From: Candidatus Nitrohelix vancouverensis
GTDB taxonomy: Bacteria > Nitrospinota > Nitrospinia > Nitrospinales > VA-1
Direction: 5' to 3'
DNA: 64,000 bases
NCBI GenBank assembly: GCA_015698305.1
Contig: CP048620.1
Coordinates: 1,142,557 to 1,206,556 of the forward strand
Shown: positions 9,436 through 18,211 of the stretch, piece after piece
How positions within the stretch are numbered: the first letter of the stretch is position 1
How the letters are laid out: each line of letters starts with the position of its first letter
Made by a program: the position numbers and the translations under genes
The notes under the pieces: generated by a model
What the model was told of the DNA's origin: nothing
Database searches by the model: none
The model's input: the letters and a program-made list of their open reading frames with translations, nothing else

Positions 9436-10659
9436 ATGCCATTATTTGAATACAAAGCCAGAAACCGGATGGGGGAACTCGTTGCGGGAAATATGAATGC
9501 GGCAAGCGCCGAGTCTGTCGGGCAGGAGTTGTCGCGGATGGGACATTTCCCGGTGCGGATCGTTTCTCTTCAAGACATAGAGGAGGAACAGGGGGAAAAG
9601 ATTTCCCTGGACGAACGGCTCCAGAAGATCACTCAAAAAGATCTGGTTTTGTTCACTCGCCAGATGGCGACGCTGTTCAACGCGGGGTTGCCGATCGTTA
9701 GCATTCTGACCGCTCTGGGCGAGCAAATTGACAACGCTAAATTACGGCGCGTCATCAAGCAGGTGGGCGTTGACATTCAGGGCGGACTCTCGGTTTCGGA
9801 GGCGATGGCGAAACACCCGAAAGTGTTTTCTGAATTGTACCTGAGTATGATCGAAGCGGGCGAGGCCGGCGGCGTGATGGATGAATTGCTGAACCGACTG
9901 GCCGATCTGCTTGAAAAGGACGAGGACAACCGCGTCAAGGTCAAAGCGGCGATGAGTTATCCGAAGATGGTTGTGGGCGCGATGAGCATTGCGGTGATCA
10001 TCCTGATGGTCAAGGTGGTGCCGATCTTCGTGAAAATGTTCGAAAAGGCGAGTCTGGAATTGCCTTTGGCGACCCAGATCCTGATCGGATCGAACAAGGC
10101 GTTTCAGGAGTACTGGCATATCACCGGCGGCGTTTTGATTTTGTTGTACGTTTTATTCAAGAAGTGGAAGTCGACGGAAAGCGGTCGTTATAAATGGGAC
10201 ATGATTTTGTTGAAGTTTCCTTTGCTGGGGCCGATTTTTTTACGTTCCTCGATGGCGAAATTTTCTCGTGTGTTTGGAACCTTGCAGGCCGGCGGCGTTC
10301 CTATACTTGATATTCTCACGGTGTCTTCAAAAGTCATGGACAACGTCGTGCTGGTTCGGGTTGTGTTGAGCGTTAAGGAAAGCGTGCAGGAAGGTTTGGG
10401 GATGGCCGCGCCATTGAAAAAAAGCAAGCTGGTGCCTCCTTTGGTGGTGCAGATGGTTTCTGCCGGAGAGGAATCGGGCGCTCTGGACAAGATGTTGTTG
10501 AAGGTCGCAGATTATTACGACGGTGAAGTGGACCAGGCGGTTAAAAGCCTGTCTTCTAAAATAGAACCTATTCTTCTTGTGTTCATGGGGGGAATGGTGT
10601 TGTTCCTCGCGCTGGCCATTTTTGTGCCGATGTGGGATATGTCCAAAATGGCGGGCTAA
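9436..10659 (+). CDS. type II secretion / type IV pilus inner-membrane platform protein (GspF/PilC)
   Basis: A 407-residue polytopic protein that anchors the assembly ATPase and pseudopilus at the inner membrane. It has the family N-terminus (PLFEYKARNRMGELVAG) and two homologous GspF domains. The first has LFTRQMATLFNAGLPI at 76-91 and a GEAGGVMDELL turn; the second has FSRVFGTLQAGGVPILDIL and GEESGALDKML. Three hydrophobic helices lie near 172, 225 and 380. The length is normal. It sits between the two-component pair and the pseudopilin gene. Confidence 0.93.
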   Translation: MPLFEYKARNRMGELVAGNMNAASAESVGQELSRMGHFPVRIVSLQDIEEEQGEKISLDERLQKITQKDLVLFTRQMATLFNAGLPIVSILTALGEQIDNAKLRRVIKQVGVDIQGGLSVSEAMAKHPKVFSELYLSMIEAGEAGGVMDELLNRLADLLEKDEDNRVKVKAAMSYPKMVVGAMSIAVIILMVKVVPIFVKMFEKASLELPLATQILIGSNKAFQEYWHITGGVLILLYVLFKKWKSTESGRYKWDMILLKFPLLGPIFLRSSMAKFSRVFGTLQAGGVPILDILTVSSKVMDNVVLVRVVLSVKESVQEGLGMAAPLKKSKLVPPLVVQMVSAGEESGALDKMLLKVADYYDGEVDQAVKSLSSKIEPILLVFMGGMVLFLALAIFVPMWDMSKMAG

Positions 10660-10682
10660 AAAAATGAAACACAGGACATGAT

Positions 10683-11282
10683 ATGAGCCTTGCTGATAAA
10701 AAAATCAAAGCGCAAAAAGCTCGTGAAGAAGGTTTTACCTTCATCGAGTTGATTATGGTCATCACGATGATCGGTATTCTGGCTTCCGTCGCGCTTCAAA
10801 AAATGATCACAACCGCTGAGCGAACGGAGTTGATCGCCGAGGACATGACGATCGACACCATGCGTTCCAATATTGTGTCCAATTTTGGAGCGGATTTGCT
10901 TCAAGGCAAGCCGGCGCAATTTCCGGTCAATCCGTTTGACAATTTGAGCAAGGTGCCGCGCGGTTACGACCGCGAGCGCAACCGCAGACCGTCTGGAACA
11001 AAACCGGATAACGATATCTGGATTTTCAATAACGATACGGGAACGACGGGCCAATTCACAACCAAGGAAACGGGCACGACCATCGAAGAATTTTCGATCA
11101 CAGGATTTATTTTTCATCAGCGCAAGGACGGCACGGTTGCGAAATGGCCCTACGATTTCAATAGCGGCATCATCGGCAAGAAAATCATTGAGACTGAAAG
11201 CGAGCTCAACAAGGAACTCGACCGGATAGCCAAAGAGCGTGGAGAAATCACTGAAGAGGAAGTGATCCAGAAAACGAACTGA
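10683..11282 (+). CDS. prepilin-type N-terminal cleavage/methylation protein (pseudopilin)
   Basis: A 199-residue pilin-like protein. A short positively charged leader ends in G17, followed by FTFIELIMVITMIGILASVAL. Cleavage by prepilin peptidase would fall between G17 and F18, with the conserved glutamate E22 at mature position 5. The globular part contains a region (about 75-125) reminiscent of major pseudopilins of the GspG group, but I see no clear calcium site. It starts 23 bases after the GspF/PilC gene, so it is very likely co-transcribed. The C-terminal 35 residues are strongly charged (ETESELNKELDRIAKERGE), which is unusual. Confidence 0.85.
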   Translation: MSLADKKIKAQKAREEGFTFIELIMVITMIGILASVALQKMITTAERTELIAEDMTIDTMRSNIVSNFGADLLQGKPAQFPVNPFDNLSKVPRGYDRERNRRPSGTKPDNDIWIFNNDTGTTGQFTTKETGTTIEEFSITGFIFHQRKDGTVAKWPYDFNSGIIGKKIIETESELNKELDRIAKERGEITEEEVIQKTN

Positions 11283-11330
11283 TTCATTCGAGTTTTAGAA
11301 TCCAACACGTAAAGAAAAGGGCGGGGACCA

Positions 11331-11945
11331 ATGGAAATCATTTACGACATACTTTTAGATGTTGCGAAAATTTTTGTGTTTTTTCTAAATATGGTTGCCA
11401 TTGTGGTCAGCGCTATGATTTTGTTCAAACCAAAACTTGCGGCTTCATTGAACTCCAGCTTCAGCAAGATGTTTGATACCGGAAATGTTTCTGATTCCGT
11501 GGATAAAAGCTACGACACGACGGAAGCGATTCTCAAATATCGCTGGGTCGTGGGGGTTTTCTTTCTGGGCGGAGCGATTTATACCCTGAAATATTTGTTA
11601 ATGGATTTTAAGGAAGGCGTGTTCATCGAGCTGGTCGTGAGGCCGGATAGCGGCGGGGCGCTTCTTGCTACGGAGATGATCGTAGCGTTTATGAAATGGT
11701 TTTTAATTATTACAGCGGCGTTTGGCGTTGTCACCTGTTTGGCGATTCTCTTCAAACCGGAGATGTTCAAGACCTTCAGCGGACACCTGGACTCTTCCTA
11801 CTCGACTCAGTCGATTCAGGATAAGTTGGACTCGGGGCATTATGGCTTCGACGAGTGGGTGATAAAAAACCATCTGTTTGTGGGAGGGTTTTTATTGTTG
11901 GGCTCGATATTTATACTGGTTTTTTTAACGTCTTATTTTGTTTAG
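11331..11945 (+). CDS. four-helix membrane protein with internal duplication
   Basis: A 204-residue protein, not recognised. It consists of two similar halves. Each begins with a transmembrane helix ending in LFKP (residues 31-34 and 140-143), continues with a polar segment of about 35 residues containing a serine-rich part and an aspartate-lysine-rich part, then a W-V-x-(K/Y)-x-x-x-(V)-GG/GVFFLG helix (about 72-90 and 177-200). The FKP motifs face the same side, probably the cytoplasm. It follows the pseudopilin by 48 bases with its own AAAGGGCGGGG ribosome site, so a role at the pilus/secretion platform is possible but only by context. Confidence 0.75.
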   Translation: MEIIYDILLDVAKIFVFFLNMVAIVVSAMILFKPKLAASLNSSFSKMFDTGNVSDSVDKSYDTTEAILKYRWVVGVFFLGGAIYTLKYLLMDFKEGVFIELVVRPDSGGALLATEMIVAFMKWFLIITAAFGVVTCLAILFKPEMFKTFSGHLDSSYSTQSIQDKLDSGHYGFDEWVIKNHLFVGGFLLLGSIFILVFLTSYFV

Positions 11946-11978
11946 TTTTCTTTAAAGGACGGGCGCCGGGGTCGCAGT

Positions 11979-12386
11979 TCAATTCCCCGGTCGAAACTGT
12001 TTTGCCGCCATTTCCATGAGGTTACGCTTTTCTTCCTCGCTCATGGATTCCACCGTTTTGCGTATCTCTTCCATCTGTTCCGGCGATAAAGAAGCCATTT
12101 GCTCCTGCGCCATTTTTTGCAACTGCTCTGCATTCCATCCCTCGGGACCGCCGCTGGCGGGGGTCGCTTGCGGTTTGGCGGATTCGGGTTTCTCCGGCGT
12201 GCATTTGAAGAGGATGTGATTGCCTTCTATGAAACTGAAAATATGGTCGTCTTTAAGACGGTCGAGAACGTCTTGCAGGGCGATGTCTCTTTTTTTGCAA
12301 GCGTCGTAAACTGATTTGAACGGCAGACGAACGGCTTTGGCCGGGAATCCATTCTTGCGTAAATTGTGTTTGATGCTTTCTTCCAT
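11979..12386 (-). CDS. hypothetical protein with Met/Glu-rich C-terminal helices
   Basis: A 135-residue cytosolic protein of unknown function. The N-terminal half resembles a small winged-helix-like fold by pattern (SVYDACKKRDIALQDVLDRL, then a DDHIFSFIEGNHILFKC hairpin). The C-terminal third is a Gln/Met/Glu-rich helical segment (LQKMAQEQMASLSPEQMEEI). I chose ATG 12386 because a perfect TATAAT box lies directly in front of the other in-frame ATG (12440), which would put that codon at or before the transcription start. It is convergent with the membrane protein gene and divergent from NAD synthetase. Confidence 0.65.
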   Translation of the reverse strand: MEESIKHNLRKNGFPAKAVRLPFKSVYDACKKRDIALQDVLDRLKDDHIFSFIEGNHILFKCTPEKPESAKPQATPASGGPEGWNAEQLQKMAQEQMASLSPEQMEEIRKTVESMSEEEKRNLMEMAAKQFRPGN

Positions 12387-12441
12387 GTGAATCGCTCTTG
12401 CCTCGATGGGATTGATATTCGCTGTTCGGGTCGCGTCCATA

Positions 12442-12471
12442 ATTATAGTATAATCCAGCGCTTCGAGGCAA
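12442..12471 (-). promoter_or_regulatory. sigma-70 promoter for the 135-residue hypothetical protein
   Basis: On the minus strand: TTGCCT (12466-12471), an 18-base spacer, and TATAAT (12442-12447). Transcription would begin near 12435, leaving a leader of about 49 bases to the ATG at 12386. It lies in the 116-base divergent region shared with NAD synthetase. Confidence 0.6.
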
Positions 12472-12502
12472 AAGAGTTGCGCTGACAAACAGGGAAGACA
12501 GA

Positions 12503-14257
12503 GTGAGTTTTAAATCTACAAAAAATAAAAAAAACAAAACGCTAGCATTGCGTATCGCCCTGGCGCAAATGAACGCCACGGTCGGTGATTTCTCCGGCAA
12601 CGTGAAAAAAATTCGCGGCTATCTCAATCAGGCGAAGAAATTCCGCGCGGATATTGTCGTGTTTCCAGAAATGGCCCTCACCGGTTACCCGCCGGAAGAC
12701 CTGTTGTTCCGCCGTGGGTTTGTCGAGCGCAATGAAAAGGAACTGGACGGGCTGGCTCGTCACAGCAAAGGTCTGGTCGCCCTGGTGGGATACGTCGAAT
12801 CCGCGCGCGGCTCTCTTTACAATGCGGCGGCCTTGCTTGCGGACGGTTCGATGAAGGCGAGTTATCGAAAGATGGAACTGCCAAATTACGGCGTGTTCGA
12901 CGAGAAACGCTATTTCCAAAAGGGAGAACGCCTGCTCCGTTTCACTTACAAGGGCGCGTCGATTGGGGTCACGATCTGCGAGGACATCTGGGAGGCGAAA
13001 GGGCCGGGCAAAGCCTTGAGCGATTTGGGCGCGGACCTGATTTTAAATTTGTCTTCCTCGCCGTATCACAAAGGCAAGGGGCAGGGGCGCATCGCCATGT
13101 TGAAGCGTCGTGCGCGCAATTACGACGCGCATATTGCCTACGCCAATCTGGTCGGCGGGCAGGATGAACTGGTCTTCGACGGTCACAGCCTGGTCATGGA
13201 CCCGAAAGGCCATGTGATTGCGGAAGGTCGGGCCTTTGACGAAGATATGGTTTTTGCGGATATTTCCATAGAGACCGGGCGAAAAGGTCCCAATAAAAAT
13301 CCGGATCGGTCGCTTGTCAAAACCTGCCGCGTGGCGGTTCCGAATTGCTACAAGAATGTGGCGCGTCCGGCGCTTCCTCAGCGCGAAAGCCTTCGTTTGA
13401 ATGAATGGGAGGAAATTTATCAGGCGCTGGTTCTTGGAACCGGCGACTATTTGCGCAAGAACGGCTTTGCCTCGGCAGTGGTGGGATTGAGCGGCGGCGT
13501 TGATTCGGCGTTGACCGCCGCCGTCGCCGTCGATGCGCTGGGCGCAGAGAACGTTGCAGGGGTGATGATGCCTTCTCCTTATTCTTCCGATCACAGCGTC
13601 TCCGACTCGGAAACGCTGGCGCGCAACCTGGGTTTGAAACTGTATTCGCTCCCCATCGCTCCGATCATGAAAGCCTTCGATAAAACGCTCTCCGGCATTT
13701 TCAAGGGAACGGAACCGGGTTTGACCGAAGAGAATTTGCAGGCGCGCATTCGCGGGACTCTGCTCATGGCGCTGTCGAATAAATTCGGCTGGCTGACCTT
13801 GACGACGGGAAACAAGAGCGAAGTCAGCATGGGCTATTGCACCTTGTACGGCGATATGGCGGGTGGCTTCGCTCCCTTGAAGGACGTCCCCAAAACCTGG
13901 GTCTATGCATTGTGCCGCTGGCGCAACGAACGGGCGGGGATCGAGTTGATTCCCGAGAACGTTTTGACTAAGGAACCGTCCGCGGAGCTGAGGCCGAACC
14001 AGAAGGACGTGGATTCCCTTCCACCCTACGCATCGCTCGATAAAGTTTTGTCCCTGTTTGTGGAGCAGGACTGCGAGTCCGACGATCTGGAGAATTCAGG
14101 AATCCCGGCCGGAGAAATCGATCGTATTCTGCGCCTGGTGGATTTGAGCGAGTACAAGCGTAGACAATCCGCTCCCGGCGTTAAAATCACTCCCAAAGCC
14201 TTTGGCAAGGACCGGCGCCTGCCGCTCACCTCGCGTTACCGAAGGCGGGAAAAGTGA
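12503..14257 (+). CDS. nadE: glutamine-dependent NAD+ synthetase
   Basis: A 584-residue two-domain enzyme converting nicotinic acid adenine dinucleotide to NAD+ with ATP and glutamine-derived ammonia, the last step of NAD synthesis. The N-terminal nitrilase-type glutaminase has the catalytic Glu in FPEMALTGYPPEDL, Lys in YRKMELPNYGVFDE, and Cys (about 159) in TICEDIW. The C-terminal synthetase has the P-loop SGGVDSALTAA near 331. The length matches glutamine-dependent forms. The GTG start has AGGGAAG 6 bases upstream. Confidence 0.95.
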   Translation: MSFKSTKNKKNKTLALRIALAQMNATVGDFSGNVKKIRGYLNQAKKFRADIVVFPEMALTGYPPEDLLFRRGFVERNEKELDGLARHSKGLVALVGYVESARGSLYNAAALLADGSMKASYRKMELPNYGVFDEKRYFQKGERLLRFTYKGASIGVTICEDIWEAKGPGKALSDLGADLILNLSSSPYHKGKGQGRIAMLKRRARNYDAHIAYANLVGGQDELVFDGHSLVMDPKGHVIAEGRAFDEDMVFADISIETGRKGPNKNPDRSLVKTCRVAVPNCYKNVARPALPQRESLRLNEWEEIYQALVLGTGDYLRKNGFASAVVGLSGGVDSALTAAVAVDALGAENVAGVMMPSPYSSDHSVSDSETLARNLGLKLYSLPIAPIMKAFDKTLSGIFKGTEPGLTEENLQARIRGTLLMALSNKFGWLTLTTGNKSEVSMGYCTLYGDMAGGFAPLKDVPKTWVYALCRWRNERAGIELIPENVLTKEPSAELRPNQKDVDSLPPYASLDKVLSLFVEQDCESDDLENSGIPAGEIDRILRLVDLSEYKRRQSAPGVKITPKAFGKDRRLPLTSRYRRREK

Positions 14258-14329
14258 TGCGGATTATGATAAGCTGAGTTGCGTTTTAACAACGAACCCA
14301 TTGAATACAATTTGAGGACGAGGGATCTG

Positions 14330-14995
14330 ATGAAAAAGAAAATTGGAGTTATCTTGTCAGGTTGCGGCGTTTACGACGGCTCGGAAGTTCACGAGGCCGT
14401 CATCACCTTGCTGGCGATAGAGCGCGGCGGCGCGGAAGCGGTGTGCATGGCGCCTGAGATGGACCAGATGCATGTGATCAATCATATGACCGGCGAGGAA
14501 ATGCCGGGCGAAAAAAGAAATGTGAGAATCGAAGCGGCGCGCATCGCGCGCGGTCCGGTTCGCGATATTGCCGGCGTGAGCGCGGACGAGATCGACGCGC
14601 TCTTCATCCCCGGCGGTTTTGGCGCGGCGAAGAACCTGAGCGATTTTGCGGTGAACGGAGAGAACTGTCAGGTGAATCCCGATGTGGCGCGTTTGATCCG
14701 CGAATTTCGCGAGAAAAACAAGCCTCAGGGCGCAGTGTGTATTGCTCCGGCGATCGTGGCGCGCGCCTTTTCAGGCGGCGCGGTGCATCCGACGCTGACC
14801 ATTGGAAACGATAAGGGCGTCGGCGGCAAAATCGAATCGATGGGCGGCAAGCATCAGGATTGCGCGGTGCAGGATTATGTGATCGACGAGGAAAACAAAA
14901 TCGTTTCGGCTCCGGCTTATATGCTGGGCCAGAATATCGCTGAAGTGGCGGACGGTATTGAAAAAGCCGTGGCCCAATTGCTGAAAATGTTATGA
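14330..14995 (+). CDS. elbB: ElbB-type glyoxalase, DJ-1/PfpI superfamily
   Basis: A 221-residue protein matching the ElbB family (isoprenoid biosynthesis glyoxalase) of the class I glutamine amidotransferase-like superfamily. It shows IGVILSGCGVYDGSEVHEAV at the N-terminus, ALFIPGGFGAAKNLSDFA in the middle, and the nucleophile-elbow cysteine in GAVCIAPAIVA. Glyoxalase activity has been reported for ElbB; the physiological role is unclear. I chose ATG 14330 (AGGG 5 bases upstream) rather than an earlier in-frame codon at 14279. A strong hairpin follows the gene. Confidence 0.9.
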   Translation: MKKKIGVILSGCGVYDGSEVHEAVITLLAIERGGAEAVCMAPEMDQMHVINHMTGEEMPGEKRNVRIEAARIARGPVRDIAGVSADEIDALFIPGGFGAAKNLSDFAVNGENCQVNPDVARLIREFREKNKPQGAVCIAPAIVARAFSGGAVHPTLTIGNDKGVGGKIESMGGKHQDCAVQDYVIDEENKIVSAPAYMLGQNIAEVADGIEKAVAQLLKML

Positions 14996-15000
14996 GCTCT

Positions 15001-15034
15001 GGCTGGCGGCATTGCGCCGCCAGCCGTCGTCTTT
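15001..15034 (+). terminator. rho-independent terminator after elbB
   Basis: A perfect 10-base stem (GGCTGGCGGC with GCCGCCAGCC, 5-base loop) at 15001-15025 is followed by GTCGTCTTTT. It begins 6 bases after the elbB stop. Confidence 0.75.
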
Positions 15035-15199
15035 TGTCAGACCTTTTCTGGCCTGATTGACGGGTCTGCAAAAACACTAAACCGGCGACTTGCAGATTCC
15101 TTAAGTAAATCCTCGAAATCTCCGTAAAGCCTTGTGTGGGCTTCTTTATCTTTGACCAGCCCCGATACTGGAACGCGACCAACCTTAAGAAAGAAAGCA

Positions 15200-16228
15200 A
15201 TGATCTTAATAACGGGCAACCTGGGTTACATCGGTCAGCGCATGACTCGATTTTTTCAAAAGCAGGGTCATGAAGTCTCTGGAATAGATTCTCAATTGTA
15301 TCGCGGTTGCGATTTCAGCAACGGCGCGCCGCCGCTCACGAAACAATTGATCAAGGATGTGCGCGACGTAACGGCGGCTGATCTGAAAGGCGCGCAGACG
15401 GTGATCCATCTGGCCGCCCTGTCGACTGATTATCTGGGCGAAATGAACCCGGCCCTGACCTACGATATCAACGAAACCGCGTCCGTCAAGCTGGCGGAGT
15501 TGTCGCGCGAGGCGGGCGTCGAACGTTATATTTTCTCATCCTCCTGTAGCCTGTACGGCGTGGCGGACAACGCTCGTCCCATCGACGAAGCGGGAAAGTT
15601 GAATCCCCTCACCGCCTACGCGAAAGCCAAGGCGAATGCAGAGGAGCAGATTGTGCGGCTCGCCAACGATGACTTTCATCCTGTGCTCATGCGCAACGCG
15701 ACGGTCTACGGCGTGTCGCCGGCGATCCGGCTCGATCTGGTGGTCAACGTCATGGTGGCCTGCGCGATGCTGAAGAATGAAGTGACGATTTTCGGCGACG
15801 GCGAGCATTGGCGCCCGCTCGTGCATGTCGAGGATTTGTGCCGCGCGTTTCAGGCGGTGCATGAGGCGCCGGTCGAGGCGATTCACAATCAGGCCTTCAA
15901 CGTGGGCGTTCCCGACGAAAACTATCAGGTGAAGGACATCGCGCTTCGCGTTAAAGAAGCCTTGCCGGAACAGGACGTGGCGATGATGTTCACTCCCGGA
16001 GAAGGCGGTCGCACCTATCGCGTCGACTGCTCGAAGCTGGGCGCTGTCATTCCCTCCTATCAACCGCAATGGAATCTGGATTCGGGCATACAGGAATTGA
16101 TCGCGGCTTATCGAGAGAAGGGATTGAGTCTGCAAGGTTTCGAGTCGGACAAGTTTTTTCGCATCAAGCGCATTAAATCTCTGATGCAGGAGCAGGTGTT
16201 GAACGAGGACCTCCGGTTCAGTTCCTGA
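15200..16228 (+). CDS. NAD-dependent sugar epimerase/dehydratase (extended SDR)
   Basis: A 342-residue extended short-chain dehydrogenase. It has the Rossmann glycine motif GNLGYIG at 8-14, SSSCSLYG followed by YAKAK (the catalytic Tyr-x-x-x-Lys), and a C-terminal substrate domain. Relatives interconvert or dehydrate nucleotide sugars in surface polysaccharide synthesis. ATG 15200 follows AAGAAAGAAAG; earlier in-frame codons lack a ribosome site. The next gene (WbqC-type) starts 13 bases after its stop. It opens a same-strand cluster running to 22284. Confidence 0.87.
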   Translation: MILITGNLGYIGQRMTRFFQKQGHEVSGIDSQLYRGCDFSNGAPPLTKQLIKDVRDVTAADLKGAQTVIHLAALSTDYLGEMNPALTYDINETASVKLAELSREAGVERYIFSSSCSLYGVADNARPIDEAGKLNPLTAYAKAKANAEEQIVRLANDDFHPVLMRNATVYGVSPAIRLDLVVNVMVACAMLKNEVTIFGDGEHWRPLVHVEDLCRAFQAVHEAPVEAIHNQAFNVGVPDENYQVKDIALRVKEALPEQDVAMMFTPGEGGRTYRVDCSKLGAVIPSYQPQWNLDSGIQELIAAYREKGLSLQGFESDKFFRIKRIKSLMQEQVLNEDLRFSS

Positions 16229-16241
16229 TGCGTCGCCGCTT

Positions 16242-16940
16242 ATGAAGCTTGCGATCTTACAACCTTCGTATCTTCCCTGGCTGGGCTTCTTTGATCAGAT
16301 GGCCCGCGTCGACCGTTTTGTGTTTCTGGACGACGTCCAGTTCACGCGTCGGGACTGGAGAAATCGTAACAAGATTCGCACGCCGCAAGGCTGGGCCTGG
16401 CTCAGCATTCCCGTTCTGCAGAAAAATCAATTCAGGCAATCGCTGAAGGACACCCGTATCGACTCTTCAGCGCCCTGGGCGCGCAAACATCGAGAAGCCA
16501 TTCGCCTGAATTATTGCCGCGCGCCCTATTTTGACCTTTATTTTCCGCAATTGGAGTCGATATATAATAAAGACTTCCGCTTTCTGGTCGATGCCTGCTA
16601 CGCTGGCATTGAACTCATGGCGGAGGCCCTGGGGATTGGCGTTGAAACGCTTCGGGCGTCGCAGATCGACGCGCCGGGCATGAAGGCGGATCGCATCCTT
16701 GCCCTTTGCAATCGCTTGAACGCGGATCATTATCTCAGCGGCGACGCGGCGCAGAATTATCTGCTCGCAGAGGCCTTCGAGCAACGCGGAATCGCGCTGG
16801 AGTTTCAGGGCTATCAGCACCCGGAATATCCGCAACGTTTTCCCGGTTTTGTGCCGTATCTTTCGACGCTTGATCTTCTGTTCAATTGCGGGGAAAGCAG
16901 TTTGTCCATTCTAAAACAAGGGAGCGGCGGCCTTTCATAA
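16242..16940 (+). CDS. WbqC-like family protein
   Basis: A 232-residue protein with the hallmark WbqC N-terminus (LAILQPSYLPWLGFFDQM), VFLDDVQFTRRDWRNRNKI, and the late SGDAAQNYL stretch. The family occurs in O-antigen, capsule and other sugar-modification clusters, where members are thought to act as acyl- or aminotransferase-like glycan-modifying enzymes; the exact reaction is not settled. It is cytosolic with no membrane helices. It lies between a sugar epimerase and a radical SAM enzyme, consistent with a surface-glycan role. Confidence 0.85.
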   Translation: MKLAILQPSYLPWLGFFDQMARVDRFVFLDDVQFTRRDWRNRNKIRTPQGWAWLSIPVLQKNQFRQSLKDTRIDSSAPWARKHREAIRLNYCRAPYFDLYFPQLESIYNKDFRFLVDACYAGIELMAEALGIGVETLRASQIDAPGMKADRILALCNRLNADHYLSGDAAQNYLLAEAFEQRGIALEFQGYQHPEYPQRFPGFVPYLSTLDLLFNCGESSLSILKQGSGGLS

Positions 16941-16976
16941 CGCGAGGCGACGCTTGACCGAGGCGGTGGAACGAAT

Positions 16977-18095
16977 TTGAACTCCATGCTCACATTTCAA
17001 TACTGGCAAAAGATGCTCCCGCGACTGGTTTCCAGTCTGCCCATGCGCTTCAGTCCGCGTTACGCCTTTCCGCCCCTACACGCTTATTTTGAAGTGACTT
17101 ACCGCTGTAATCTGCGTTGCGATATGTGCCATTATCTGGAAATCATCGAAGACACCGAATCGAACCGAAAATATAAGGAAGAACGCAGCGCCGAGCAGGT
17201 CTGTCGCACCATTGACGCCCTGCCGCGACTGGCGGCGATCACCTTCACCGGCGGCGAAGCCATCATGAAGCATGATTTTCAGGAAATATTCGATCATGCC
17301 TGTCGAAAAAACAAGGTTCATATCATCACGAACGGGACCTTATTGACCGATACGGTTATTAAGAATCTGTTGCAGAACCGCTTGAAGTCGATCTGGGGAT
17401 CGGGATTGTTTTTCATCGGCGTATCACTGGAAGGGGGGGAAGCTCTTCACGATGAAATCACCCAGGTTCCCGGCTCGTATCGCAAGACCCTGCGCGGTCT
17501 GGAAGCCTTGATTCGAGAGCGAAACGCCTTGAATTCCCGCTTCCCCAAAGTCCACATCACCTGCGTGATTGGCAACAACAATGTGCGCGATCTGGTTCCG
17601 CTCTACGAGTATGCGGAATCGCTGGGGGTGGAGGTCTGCAATTTTGTTTTGAACAACACGGCGACCTACTGGCATGGCAAGGATTACGATCAGGACGACC
17701 ATTTGTCGCAACCAACCGCGCCGGTGGAGCCGATAGAGCCGCAATTGCTCAGGGAGCAACTGGATTTACTGGAAGCGAAGAGTCGGGGATTCAACTGTCA
17801 GTTGCGCTTTTCGCCCAACGACATCACCCCGGAAGAGATCGTTCGCTATTACTCGAACGAAAGCTCTTACAAGGATTATCGATGCCATATTTCATGGAGC
17901 AAGGTGGCCTTTTCCGCTTACGGCGATGTGCACAGTTGCCCGCATTATCGACTTGGGTCTTTTGACGATGGGCCGCGCGGCTATTTATGGAACGAAGAGC
18001 GTTCCAAGAAATTTCGCGAGCGGGTGATGAAGGAAAAAATTTTTCCGGGCTGTCTGGGTTGTTGCCAGTCCGAATATGTGGGGCCGGGAAAATGA
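16977..18095 (+). CDS. radical SAM protein with C-terminal cysteine-rich (SPASM-like) region
   Basis: A 372-residue radical SAM enzyme. The 4Fe-4S ligands are C44, C48 and C51 in YRCNLRCDMCHY, followed by a TFTGGEAI glycine motif near 88. The C-terminal part has further cysteines (SCPHY near 321 and GCLGCC near 366), suggesting an auxiliary cluster as in SPASM/Twitch proteins. Such enzymes cleave S-adenosylmethionine to start radical chemistry. The substrate is unknown. The start is TTG 16977 with GGTGGA 6 bases upstream, or ATG 16986. Confidence 0.88.
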   Translation: MNSMLTFQYWQKMLPRLVSSLPMRFSPRYAFPPLHAYFEVTYRCNLRCDMCHYLEIIEDTESNRKYKEERSAEQVCRTIDALPRLAAITFTGGEAIMKHDFQEIFDHACRKNKVHIITNGTLLTDTVIKNLLQNRLKSIWGSGLFFIGVSLEGGEALHDEITQVPGSYRKTLRGLEALIRERNALNSRFPKVHITCVIGNNNVRDLVPLYEYAESLGVEVCNFVLNNTATYWHGKDYDQDDHLSQPTAPVEPIEPQLLREQLDLLEAKSRGFNCQLRFSPNDITPEEIVRYYSNESSYKDYRCHISWSKVAFSAYGDVHSCPHYRLGSFDDGPRGYLWNEERSKKFRERVMKEKIFPGCLGCCQSEYVGPGK

Positions 18096-18127
18096 GACGG
18101 CCTTAACGCTTGAAATTTAAAGATTAA

Positions 18128-18150
18128 AGCCGGAAATTGAGTTTCCGGCT
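18128..18150 (+). terminator. hairpin between two radical SAM genes
   Basis: A perfect 9-base stem (AGCCGGAAA with TTTCCGGCT, 5-base loop) in the 116-base gap. No T-run follows, so it may be an attenuator or RNA-stabilising hairpin rather than a full terminator. Confidence 0.4.
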
Positions 18151-18211
18151 GTGGTACAATTGACAACGATTCATAATTTTCAGGATCCCTTATTTTAAGG
18201 TAGACCATATC

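Noticed and set aside
18160-18196. TTGACA as a promoter for the B12-type radical SAM gene
   Set aside because: TTGACA at 18160-18165 is perfect, but the nearest -10-like hexamers lie 6 or 25 bases away, so spacing does not support it.
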